From positions 1 to 37,976 of the forward strand of contig NZTV01000025.1 of NCBI GenBank assembly GCA_002703245.1: a stretch of DNA of 37,976 bases, read 5' to 3'. The notes beneath the pieces are model-generated. The model did no database searches. It had not been told where the DNA came from and saw only the letters and a program-made list of their open reading frames with translations. The stretch is from Microbacterium sp. (GTDB lineage: Bacteria; Actinomycetota; Actinomycetes; Actinomycetales; Microbacteriaceae). Position 1 is the stretch's first letter. Every line of letters starts with the position of its first letter. Both the position numbers and the translations under genes were made by a program. This document shows positions 8,675 to 15,954 of this stretch, one piece after another.

Positions 8675-9592
8675 TCACATCGTACGGTCGATGAATTCGC
8701 GCGTGTGGACGTCGACGTCGACCTTCTGCAGCTCGAGGATGCCGCGGGCGACGTGCTCGCTGTAGCGACGGAACGCCTCCTCGCCCTTCTCGGCCGTGGC
8801 GCGCATCGGATTGCCGATGATGCCGTTCTCGACGAACTCGTGGTGGTCCATCGGGAAGGTGAAGTACTGGTAGCCCTCGAACTCCGTATCGGGCATCCCG
8901 TCGTTCTTGCGGAACGCATCCGGCAGGAAGGCGGGCGTGTGGGCGCGCGTGTCGACCGCCCGCTCCATCCGCACCAGGTCGGGGTTCCACGCGAGGTCCT
9001 GCGAGGTCTCCAGCTCGCTGGAGTGCCAGCCCGGGGTCTCCTCCGGCGGGTTCTCCATGAGGCCCTCGAGGATGCCGACGTAGCGCTCCATGAACGGCTT
9101 GACGAACGAGATCAGCGCACCGGTCTCGTACCGCAGGCGACGCAGCACCGGGTCGACGACCTTGGTGTTCGAGCCGTGGCCGTTGATGAAGATGATGCGG
9201 TTGAACCCGTGGTGGATGAGGCTGCGGGCGACGTCGTTCATGAGGTTCAGCAGCGTGCTGGCCCGCAGCGTGATGGTTCCCCGGCCCTGGCCGACGCCGT
9301 ACATGTGCTGCGGCGAGTAGCCGGCCCACAGCGGCGGGGTGTGCAGCACGCCGATCTGCTCGGAGATGCGCGAGCTGATCTCGACCGCGGTGATCGTGTC
9401 CGTGTACAGCGGCAGGTGCGGCCCGTGCTGCTCGGTGCTGGCCATCGGCACGAGCACGGTGTCCTTGGTCTTGAGGTACTCCTCGATGTCGACGTACGAC
9501 AGGTCGGCGAGGTTCCACGAACGGAATTTCGCGCGGAAGTCCTCGTCACCCTCGGTGAGGTGGGGAACGCGGCGTTCGGGACGTTCGGTCAT
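8675..9592 (-). CDS. Creatininase family protein (metal-dependent amidohydrolase)
   Basis: 305 residues. Metal-binding and active-site features of the creatininase fold are visible: E54, H56 and D65 in STEQHGPHLPLYTD, the NGHGSN loop (137-142), and H190/E193 in GWHSSELETS, which corresponds to the usual HAGExETS. The family hydrolyses cyclic amides such as creatinine, or related C-N bonds. The start is the ATG at 9592, which overlaps the stop of the UPF0261 gene (ATGA). An in-frame extension to 9988 would run deep into that gene and is rejected. Neighbouring oxidase and epimerase suggest a lactam or amide intermediate, but the natural substrate is not known. Confidence 0.88.
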   Translation of the reverse strand: MTERPERRVPHLTEGDEDFRAKFRSWNLADLSYVDIEEYLKTKDTVLVPMASTEQHGPHLPLYTDTITAVEISSRISEQIGVLHTPPLWAGYSPQHMYGVGQGRGTITLRASTLLNLMNDVARSLIHHGFNRIIFINGHGSNTKVVDPVLRRLRYETGALISFVKPFMERYVGILEGLMENPPEETPGWHSSELETSQDLAWNPDLVRMERAVDTRAHTPAFLPDAFRKNDGMPDTEFEGYQYFTFPMDHHEFVENGIIGNPMRATAEKGEEAFRRYSEHVARGILELQKVDVDVHTREFIDRTM

Positions 9593-10833
9593 GAGGTCTG
9601 CTCCTTGGTTTCTCGGGCGAGGTGGAGGTCGTGGAAGGCGTCGGCGACGAGCCGGCCCAGGGCGGGGTCGTCGGCATGGAGGGCGACCGTGCGCACGGGG
9701 ATGTCCTCGCGCAGGTCGCGTCGGACGGTGTCGAGGAACCGACGATCGGCGTCGGGGTTCCAGAACACGCCCCCCGGGGCGTTCGGGATGGACAGGCCCT
9801 CGGTCGGGACGATGACCTCCACGTCGGCGACGGCCTCGTTGAGGCGTGCCGCGAAGATCTCGCCGACCTGCGCCATCTCGTCTTCGGAGGTGCGCATGAG
9901 GGTGTACTGCGGGTTGTGTTCGTACAGCGGGCGGCCGCGGTGGCGCTCGGGGATGGCATCCGCTTCGAAGACGGAGAAGTCCACACACGCCGGCACGACG
10001 ACCTGGGGGATCCCGGCCCGCCCCACCCGGCGCAGCCGATCGGGGCCGGCGTCGTGGATGCCGCCGGTGAGGTGGTCGACGATCTCGTTGGTGGTGTAGT
10101 CGATCACCCCGACGAAGTGACCCGCCTCGGCGAGCTCCTCCATCGACCGTCCGCCCACACCGCTGGAGTGGAACACCACGGCTTCGTAGCCGTGTTCGGC
10201 CAGACGCTCGGCGAGCGCCCCCACCGCGGTGGTGGTGTTGCCGAGCATCGTGACACCGACGTAGCGGGCCGCCGGGTCGGGTGCGGGAAGCGCGTGACCG
10301 TGCTCCAGCATCCCCGCCATCGCCGCCGCCGCGTTGTCGAACACGGTGGTGGCGATCGCGTGGAGGCCGAGGATGTCGACCACCGAGTGCAGCACCATGA
10401 CGTCCTTCGTGCCCACGTAGGGCGCGAACTCATGGTGACCGGACGCGGTGGGGGCGATGACGATCTTGGGCACCCCGAGGGGGAGGCGGTGGAGCGCCGC
10501 CGCCCCCATGACGACGCCCACTCCTCCGATCGCGATCCCCCCGGCGATGCGCCCTTCCCGCCACAGCCGGTCGACGTAGTCGACGACGAAACCGCGCATC
10601 AGCGCGACCGCATCCCCGCGCGTGCCGGCATTCTGCAACTGCTCGAGAGTGATTCCCCCGAACTCCGCGAGGTCGGCATGGCTGACGTCGGGGGTGATCC
10701 CGACGGGTTCGCCGAGGATCCCCGTGTCGATCACGATCGACGGCACACCGAGGGCCGACAGGCGATCGCGCAGGTAGGCGACCTCGGGCCCCTTCGTGTC
10801 GAGGGTCGCGATGAGGGCGACGGGAAGGCTCAC
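9589..10833 (-). CDS. Tm-1-like ATP-binding domain protein (UPF0261 family)
   Basis: 414 residues. The N-terminus VALIATLDTKGPEVAYLRDRL is the family hallmark. The glycine-rich GGIAIGGVGVVMGAAAL, the TASGHHEFAPYVGTKDVMVLHSV segment and GNTTTAVGALAERLAEHGYEAVVFHSSGVGG are also typical. The family is named after the tomato Tm-1 resistance protein, whose N-terminal domain binds ATP; the bacterial function is not established. The start is GTG (10831-10833) with CGGAG a few bases upstream. It overlaps the creatininase start by ATGA, so the two are made together and may act on the same substrate, perhaps by ATP-dependent activation. That is inference. Confidence 0.85.
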   Translation of the reverse strand: MSLPVALIATLDTKGPEVAYLRDRLSALGVPSIVIDTGILGEPVGITPDVSHADLAEFGGITLEQLQNAGTRGDAVALMRGFVVDYVDRLWREGRIAGGIAIGGVGVVMGAAALHRLPLGVPKIVIAPTASGHHEFAPYVGTKDVMVLHSVVDILGLHAIATTVFDNAAAAMAGMLEHGHALPAPDPAARYVGVTMLGNTTTAVGALAERLAEHGYEAVVFHSSGVGGRSMEELAEAGHFVGVIDYTTNEIVDHLTGGIHDAGPDRLRRVGRAGIPQVVVPACVDFSVFEADAIPERHRGRPLYEHNPQYTLMRTSEDEMAQVGEIFAARLNEAVADVEVIVPTEGLSIPNAPGGVFWNPDADRRFLDTVRRDLREDIPVRTVALHADDPALGRLVADAFHDLHLARETKEQTS

Positions 10834-10867
10834 GTGATGCTCCGTTGCAGAGGTGAGGGGTGGACGG

Positions 10868-11761
10868 TTACTTCGTCAGCGGCAACAGGGTGTCGGAGTT
10901 CTCCTTGACCAGCCAGTCGTAGTACTCCTCGGTGAGGATCGACGAGCCGTGGTCGATGATGAACTTCAGCTGCTCCTCGTCGATCTCGAGGTTGTCGAAG
11001 TTCGTCTCCAACGCGTTGGGGTACTTGTTGGCCGGGGTCCGGTCGACCGGGGCGACGAACTCCGCCGTGAGCGCGCCGTCGTAGCCGATCTCGCGCAGCA
11101 CACCGACGAACTCGGTCCAGTCGTAGTCGCCGTGGCCGGCGGGCATCCGGTTGTTCTCGGCCACGTGGACGTCGACGAGCTTGTCGCCGACGAGCCGGAA
11201 CGCGTCGTAGATGTTGCTCTCCTCGATGTTCACGTGGAACGCGTCGAGCACGACGCCGAGGTTCGGGCCGACGGCGTCGCACAGGGCCAGCGCCTGCTCG
11301 GCACGGGTGATCAGGTACGACTCGAAGCGGTTCAGCGGCTCCACGCCGACGCGGATGCCCTTCTGCTCGGCGAAGTCGTAGATCTCCTTGGTGCCCTCGA
11401 CCAGCCACTGCCACTCGTTCTCGGGCGTGGAATCGGGCACGACCTTTCCGACGGTGCCGGGGACGTAGGTCAGGATCTGGCCACCCAGGTCACTGACCAT
11501 CTGGATGCAGTCCTTGACGTACTGCACGCTCGACGCGCGCATCGCCTCGTCGGCCGACTGCATGTTGCGCTTGTCGACCATGAGCGTCACCGCCCCCCAG
11601 CAGTCGAGACCATAGTGGTCGAGCAGCCCACGCACGTGCTTGGCGTCGTACTTCTCGGGCTCCCCACTGATCTCGATGCTCTTGTAGCCGTACTTCGCCA
11701 GACGGGCGATCGTCGTCTCGATCGGCTCTTGGCGCATCCAGTTGTGCATGGACAGGTGCAT
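10868..11761 (-). CDS. D-tagatose 3-epimerase-like sugar epimerase/isomerase
   Basis: 297-residue TIM barrel of the ketose 3-epimerase branch. The four metal ligands of that branch can be placed at E141 (GVEPLNRFE), D173 (LDAFHVNIEE), H199 (VHVAENNR) and E234 (TAEF). E141 and E234 would be the catalytic pair. The ATG has GGGAGAGAG upstream. It starts 80 bases after the FAD oxidase gene, with a 21-base tandem repeat between, and lies 34 bases before the UPF0261 gene. Known relatives epimerise D-tagatose, D-psicose or related keto sugars. Here an oxidised polyol or keto acid made by the oxidase is a plausible substrate, unproven. Confidence 0.85.
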   Translation of the reverse strand: MHLSMHNWMRQEPIETTIARLAKYGYKSIEISGEPEKYDAKHVRGLLDHYGLDCWGAVTLMVDKRNMQSADEAMRASSVQYVKDCIQMVSDLGGQILTYVPGTVGKVVPDSTPENEWQWLVEGTKEIYDFAEQKGIRVGVEPLNRFESYLITRAEQALALCDAVGPNLGVVLDAFHVNIEESNIYDAFRLVGDKLVDVHVAENNRMPAGHGDYDWTEFVGVLREIGYDGALTAEFVAPVDRTPANKYPNALETNFDNLEIDEEQLKFIIDHGSSILTEEYYDWLVKENSDTLLPLTK

Positions 11762-11778
11762 CGTTCTCTCTCCCTTGA

Positions 11779-11820
11779 GTGTCGGTTGCGTTCGTGCGGG
11801 TGTCGGTTGCGGTCGTGCGG
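11779..11820. repeat. 21-bp tandem duplication
   Basis: Two adjacent 21-base copies, 11779-11799 and 11800-11820, starting gtgtcggttgcg. They differ at one base (t versus g at position 13). They lie in the 80-base gap between the FAD oxidase stop and the epimerase start, away from the ribosome site. Function is unknown; a recent slippage duplication is the simplest reading. Confidence 0.75.
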
Positions 11821-11841
11821 ATGTGTCGCGTGGTGCGCAGG

Positions 11842-13317
11842 TCAGCGACGCGGTGGCCCGAACCCCAGTTTCCCCGGGTTCATGATCCCATCGGGATCCC
11901 ACGCGTCCTTCTGCGCCTTGAGCAGTCGGAAGCCTTCGCCGTACTGCTTGTGCATGAATCGGCCGAGCTTGATGCCGACTCCGTGGTGGTCGTTGAGCAC
12001 GGCGCCGTGCGCGATGCCCTCCAAGATGCCGGCGTCCCACAGCCGGTCGTGCAGGCGCATGGCCTCCACGGGATCGGCGGGCGGCTCGTCGACGTAGAAG
12101 CGGTCGTAGAGCATCGCCCCCCAGTCGTACCAGTGCGACAGGTGCGCCGTGTAGCGGGCGCCGTACTCGGCGAACTCCTCCTCGACGATCTTCTTCTTGG
12201 CCCGGTAGATGGCGGGCAGGTCCGAGAACCTCGCGACCTGATCGAAGGTGCCGTACATCAGCGGCGGCTGGGGCAGCTTGCCCTTGGCGTAGGGCTCGTA
12301 CTTCCCCTCCCACCAGATGCGGCCCACGTCGGGACCGTGCGCGGTGCCGCCGGCGGCCTCGACCAGCTGGGTGATCGCGCGGGTCTCATAGTCGACCAGT
12401 TCCTGCGCGCCGTCGCACATGACGACCATGAGCGTGCCGGTGAACGGGGTGCCGACCCAGTCCTTGAGCTTGACGCTGTCGGCCTCGTCGTAGAGACGGA
12501 TGACCGCCGGGCGCAGCCGGTTCGTCATGATGCGGCGTCCGGCCTCCATCCCGGTGAAGATGTCGGGGAAGCTGAAGGAGAGGAATCCGCGCGCCTCGGG
12601 CAGCGGATCCACACGCAACGTGGCCTCGGTGATCACCCCGAGGGTGCCCTCGGATCCGACGAAGCTCTGGAGCAGGTCGGGGCCCGCCGCGTGGCTGGGG
12701 ACCCGGAGGGTCTCCACCGTGGCGCCGGGCGGCACGACGGCCTTGACCTGCAGCACCTGATCTTCGGCCTTGCCGTACTTCGTGGACACGACCCCGGATC
12801 CGCGGGCGGCGATGAACCCGCCGATGGTCGCGCCGAGGTGGTACGAGCCCGGATAGTGCGCCAGCGTGAGCCCGTGGTTGTTCAACTCGGTCTCGAGGGT
12901 CGGCCCGTCGATACCGGCGCCCACGGTGACCGTCAGGCTCTGCTCGTCGATCTCGACGATGTCGTCGAGATCGGTCAGGTCGAGGGCGATGCCGCCGTAG
13001 ACCGCCAGGGTTCCGCCCTGCGTGCCGGATCCTCCGCCGCGCGGGACCACGGGCATGCGGTACTCCGATGCGATCCGCACGACCTCCTCGACCTCCGCGG
13101 TCGTGGCGGGCTTGACCATCACATCCGCCGAGGGCAGCCGGAGACCGGCGTATTGGATGTACTTCGACGACCACGACCAGTCGGCCGCCTGGGCCTGGAG
13201 ATCGGCGTCCTCGACGCTCACCCGCTCGCGGCCGACCGCCGCTTCCAGCTCCCGCACGACATGGCCCTGCAGGAAGGCCTCGCCGCTCACTCGCGCCGCG
13301 CTTGACCGATCCGTCAC
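11842..13317 (-). CDS. FAD-binding oxidoreductase (FAD-linked oxidase, PCMH/VAO family)
   Basis: 491 residues, first gene of operon C. The N-terminal PCMH-type FAD domain shows PSADVMVKPATTAEVEEVV and the pyrophosphate loop PRGGGSGTQGG (92-102). The C-terminal part has LNDHHGVGIKLGRF and ends MNPGKLGF, as in glycolate oxidase (GlcD), alkyl-DHAP synthase and related VAO enzymes. Such proteins oxidise hydroxy acids, alcohols or amines. The start is GTG (13315-13317) with AAAGGAG five bases upstream; an extension to 13719 runs through the promoter and operator and is rejected. No FeS partner lies beside it, so it may use oxygen or a diffusible acceptor. Substrate unknown. Confidence 0.85.
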   Translation of the reverse strand: MTDRSSAARVSGEAFLQGHVVRELEAAVGRERVSVEDADLQAQAADWSWSSKYIQYAGLRLPSADVMVKPATTAEVEEVVRIASEYRMPVVPRGGGSGTQGGTLAVYGGIALDLTDLDDIVEIDEQSLTVTVGAGIDGPTLETELNNHGLTLAHYPGSYHLGATIGGFIAARGSGVVSTKYGKAEDQVLQVKAVVPPGATVETLRVPSHAAGPDLLQSFVGSEGTLGVITEATLRVDPLPEARGFLSFSFPDIFTGMEAGRRIMTNRLRPAVIRLYDEADSVKLKDWVGTPFTGTLMVVMCDGAQELVDYETRAITQLVEAAGGTAHGPDVGRIWWEGKYEPYAKGKLPQPPLMYGTFDQVARFSDLPAIYRAKKKIVEEEFAEYGARYTAHLSHWYDWGAMLYDRFYVDEPPADPVEAMRLHDRLWDAGILEGIAHGAVLNDHHGVGIKLGRFMHKQYGEGFRLLKAQKDAWDPDGIMNPGKLGFGPPRR

Positions 13318-13359
13318 CTCAACTCCTTTGTTCGGGACTTCGTCAGGTTCGAATTCCAC

Positions 13360-13383
13360 CTTGTATCCGAAGCTGTATTCAAG
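13360..13383. promoter_or_regulatory. Candidate FCD/GntR operator upstream of operon C
   Basis: An imperfect dyad: cttgtatcc (13360-13368) and gtattcaag (13375-13383) are inverted with two mismatches around six bases. The internal cgaagctgtattc (13368-13380) matches 12 of 13 bases of a motif before livH. It sits 43-66 bases upstream of the oxidase GTG, just downstream of a candidate promoter, a place suited to repression. The regulator encoded at 7969-8667 is the likely binder. Confidence 0.5.
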
Positions 13384-13410
13384 ATAGTACACGAGCGTGT
13401 TCGAGGTCAA
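13384..13410 (-). promoter_or_regulatory. Candidate promoter of operon C
   Basis: Read on the minus strand, TTGACC (13405-13410) resembles a -35 box and TACTAT (13384-13389) a TAnnnT -10 box. The spacer is only 15 bases, a little short. The start of transcription would fall in the operator dyad just downstream. Weak but positionally sensible. Confidence 0.35.
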
Positions 13411-13435
13411 CACCCCTCTTGGCCGCATGAACCCG

Positions 13436-13503
13436 ACAGGAGATCCGGCCGCTGCACGGCCCTCCACCACGCTCGCGCGTTCGGCGCCGCCGATTTCTCC
13501 TGT
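13436..13503. repeat. 68-bp palindromic element, copy 2
   Basis: It begins acaggagatccggc (13436) and ends gatttctcctgt (13503); the outer eight bases are perfect inverted complements. Total length is exactly that of the element at 776-843. When this copy is reverse-complemented I count 42 of 68 identical positions between the two without gaps, including a central GGGCCGT. It lies 37 bases past the stop of operon B, matching the position of copy 1 after operon A. The rest of the 223-base gap (13318-13540) holds the promoter and operator of operon C. Confidence 0.7.
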
Positions 13504-13540
13504 GTTCTTCACCGAGGGGCGACGGGAGGGGGGCGAACGC

Positions 13541-15052
13541 TCAGTCCGAGGAGGCCGGCAGCAGTCGCTCCGGGGTCCAGGGGAGGCGCCGCTGGGCGGC
13601 GAGAACATCCCTTGCCGCCGCCGCGGCCTCCCCCGCCGCGGCGCGACGGGGCGTCGCGGCGGCGAAGTACTCCTCGCACAGCTCTGCCGCGCGGTCCCGC
13701 AGGCGTGACACGTCGACACCGGTGACCACTGCGTCGTCGACCACGATGCGTCCGTCGACCATGACCGTGCGCACGTGTCCGGCGCGCGCGGCGGTCACGA
13801 TCTGGTTCACGAGGTCGATCCCCGGGGTGAAAGCCGCCGCGCCGAGGTCCCAGAAGACGAGATCGGCGGCGTATCCCGGGGCGATGCGCCCGGTGAGTTC
13901 CCCGAGCCCCACGGCCGCGGCGCCTCCCGCGGTCGCGGCCCGCAGCACCTCCCCGGGGGTGAGCCACTCGTGCGCGGGACGATCGAACACGTGACTGACC
14001 GACGACGTCAGTTGCACGGCGTGCAGCATGTCCAACGCGTCGGCGGAGTTCGCACCATCGGTGCCCACTGCCAGCGTCGCACCGGCCTCCAACAGCGCAC
14101 GGGAATCCTGCAGCCCCGAGCCGAGCCGCATGTTGCTGCCGGGGACCGTCACGACGTCCACACCACCGGCGGCCAGCAGCCGCGCGTCGGCGCCGTCGAT
14201 CCACACCGCGTGCGCGACCGTCACCCCGGGCCGCAGCATGCCCCGCGCATCGAGCTCCGCCGTGATCGAGCGTCCGTAGCGTTGCGCGCCCGCGCGGGCC
14301 TGCGGCTTGGATTCGGCCAGGTGCATGTGCAGGCGCACCCCCGTTTCCCGCGCGAGACGGTCCAGCCCGGCGAGCAGCTCGTCCGAGCAGTGTGCGGGGA
14401 TCGTCGGTGCCACCGCGGGGGCGAGCATCGTCCGATCGTGCGGCCAGCGCTCGATCAGACCGGCACATGCCGCGATGATGTCCGCCGCGGCGGGCAGGCT
14501 CGACGCCGCCGCGGTCGCGGGGTGGCCGCAGGAGGCGAGTGCGGGCAGCGCCTCGTACAGCGAGCGGTCGGCCACCATCGGCGCGAGGGTCGCGCGCACG
14601 CCGACGTCGCGGTAGGCCTCGGCCGTGGCGAGGAAGCCGTCCGCGTCGACATCGGGGAAGCGGTACACCAGGTCGAACAGTGCCGTGCAGCCCGAGGCGA
14701 CCAGCTCGGTGGCCACCAGGAGCGCGCTGATGCGGGTGAGCTCGACGGAGCGCTCCGCGCCGGTCCACGGGCCGTTGATCAGCGAGTGTTCCAACGTCCA
14801 GTCCCGGGCGATGCCGCCGAGGATGCCGGTGTGCGAGTGGGTGTGCCCGTTCACGAAACCCGGCGCGACGAGGCGTCGCCGCGCATCCAGGCGCGCCGCG
14901 TCGACCCCGGCGAACGGGTCCTCACCGTGGCCGCGGTCGCGGATCTGCGCGATCATCCCGTCTTCGATCAACAGGTCGGCGTCGACGACCTGCTCGGCGT
15001 CGGAGGAGAGCACGGCTCCCCCGTGCACGATCAGGCGACGCCGATCGGTCAT
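13541..15052 (-). CDS. Amidohydrolase family protein (ATZ/TRZ-deaminase-like)
   Basis: 503 residues, last gene of operon B. A metal-dependent TIM-barrel hydrolase with NGHTHSH (H70, H72), HMHLAE (H244, E247), H281 (VAHAVW) and D332 (VGTDGANS), the ligand set of the cytosine/guanine deaminase and AtzA-B group. A C-terminal beta-sandwich segment (GYAADLVFWDL) is also present. It probably deaminates or hydrolyses a nitrogen heterocycle. The start at ATG 15052 overlaps the PuuE-like stop (ATGA); a longer frame to 15484 lies inside that gene and is rejected. It is followed after 37 bases by a 68-bp palindromic element. Confidence 0.88.
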   Translation of the reverse strand: MTDRRRLIVHGGAVLSSDAEQVVDADLLIEDGMIAQIRDRGHGEDPFAGVDAARLDARRRLVAPGFVNGHTHSHTGILGGIARDWTLEHSLINGPWTGAERSVELTRISALLVATELVASGCTALFDLVYRFPDVDADGFLATAEAYRDVGVRATLAPMVADRSLYEALPALASCGHPATAAASSLPAAADIIAACAGLIERWPHDRTMLAPAVAPTIPAHCSDELLAGLDRLARETGVRLHMHLAESKPQARAGAQRYGRSITAELDARGMLRPGVTVAHAVWIDGADARLLAAGGVDVVTVPGSNMRLGSGLQDSRALLEAGATLAVGTDGANSADALDMLHAVQLTSSVSHVFDRPAHEWLTPGEVLRAATAGGAAAVGLGELTGRIAPGYAADLVFWDLGAAAFTPGIDLVNQIVTAARAGHVRTVMVDGRIVVDDAVVTGVDVSRLRDRAAELCEEYFAAATPRRAAAGEAAAAARDVLAAQRRLPWTPERLLPASSD

Positions 15053-15954
15053 CGCGAGCCGCCTGACGGGGCGGGGTGCTCGGTGCGCCAGTGCTCGGCG
15101 ATCGCGGCGCGCGTGGTGATCCACACGCCGGAGTGGGTCTGCACGTGGTCGAGGAACCGGGCCACGCCCGCGGCCCGCGCCGGATGTCCGCTGAGCCGCG
15201 GGTGGATGCTGACCATCATCATCCCGGGACTGTGCGCGCCTTCCGCGTACATCAGATCGAACGCGTCCCTCAGATAGGTGAAGGCGTCCTCGGAGGTCCC
15301 CCACCACCCTTTGGCGTACTTGTTGTCGTTGTTGGAGAAGGTGTGCGGGACGACGAGGTGGGGGCGCCCGGCGACCGGGGTCCAGTACGGCAGCTCGTCG
15401 TCGTACGCGTCGGAGTCGTATCCGACGCCGTGTTCGACCAACAATCGCCGGGTGGCCAGACTCGGCCCGTATCTGCAGTACCACCCGTCCGGGATGTCAC
15501 CCCAGGTTCCCTCGAAGGAGGCCATGGCACGGCGCAGGTGCGATCGCTCCGTCTCCTCGTCCAGCAGGTAGTGGCGTGTGAAACGCCAACCGTGCCCGAG
15601 CAGATCGAACCCCGCCGCGCGGAAGCGTTCCGCGACGGCGGGATTGCGTTCGAGCGCCACCGCACACGCCGACAGGGTCCCGACCATCCCGCGCTCCTCG
15701 AGCAGGCGGAGCACCCGCCACACCCCGACGCGTGCACCGTAGGCCATCAGCGACTCCGCGGCGAGATCCCGCCCGGGCACGTCGCCGCCGGCGGGCACAC
15801 CGTCGGTCAGAGGTGCCTCGCTGTGCGCGAAGCCGTCGGGGACGGACTCCTCCGCACCGGCCTCGTAGTTCACCGTGAGGTTCAGCGCGACACGCGCGCC
15901 CTCCGGCCACCGAGGATCGGGGCGGTCGGGTCCGTAGCCGACGAGGTCACGCAT
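15049..15954 (-). CDS. Polysaccharide deacetylase family protein, PuuE allantoinase-like
   Basis: 301 residues with the NodB-type barrel. The N-terminus RDLVGYGPDRPDPRWPEGAR followed by NYEAGAEESV is characteristic of the PuuE branch, which contains metal-independent allantoinases and related cyclic ureide or imide hydrolases. GHGWRFTRHY (120-129) and RYGPS are other visible landmarks. It overlaps the flavoprotein gene by eight bases and the amidohydrolase by ATGA. A GGAGG-rich stretch precedes the ATG. Ring opening of a cyclic amide before the adjacent deaminase-type enzyme is the likely role. Allantoin itself is not indicated, since other purine-degradation genes are absent. Confidence 0.85.
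   Translation of the reverse strand: MRDLVGYGPDRPDPRWPEGARVALNLTVNYEAGAEESVPDGFAHSEAPLTDGVPAGGDVPGRDLAAESLMAYGARVGVWRVLRLLEERGMVGTLSACAVALERNPAVAERFRAAGFDLLGHGWRFTRHYLLDEETERSHLRRAMASFEGTWGDIPDGWYCRYGPSLATRRLLVEHGVGYDSDAYDDELPYWTPVAGRPHLVVPHTFSNNDNKYAKGWWGTSEDAFTYLRDAFDLMYAEGAHSPGMMMVSIHPRLSGHPARAAGVARFLDHVQTHSGVWITTRAAIAEHWRTEHPAPSGGSR

Noticed and set aside
10853..13305. Plus-strand open frames antisense to the epimerase and FAD oxidase
   Set aside because: Their translations match no family and are explained by GC-rich third positions of the real minus-strand genes.
15053..15484. N-terminal extension of the amidohydrolase at 13541-15052
   Set aside because: The extension lies inside the PuuE-like gene in another frame; the ATGA overlap start matches family length.
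15049..15954. Secreted polysaccharide or peptidoglycan deacetylase
   Set aside because: No signal peptide or membrane anchor, and the N-terminal motif is of the cytoplasmic PuuE branch.
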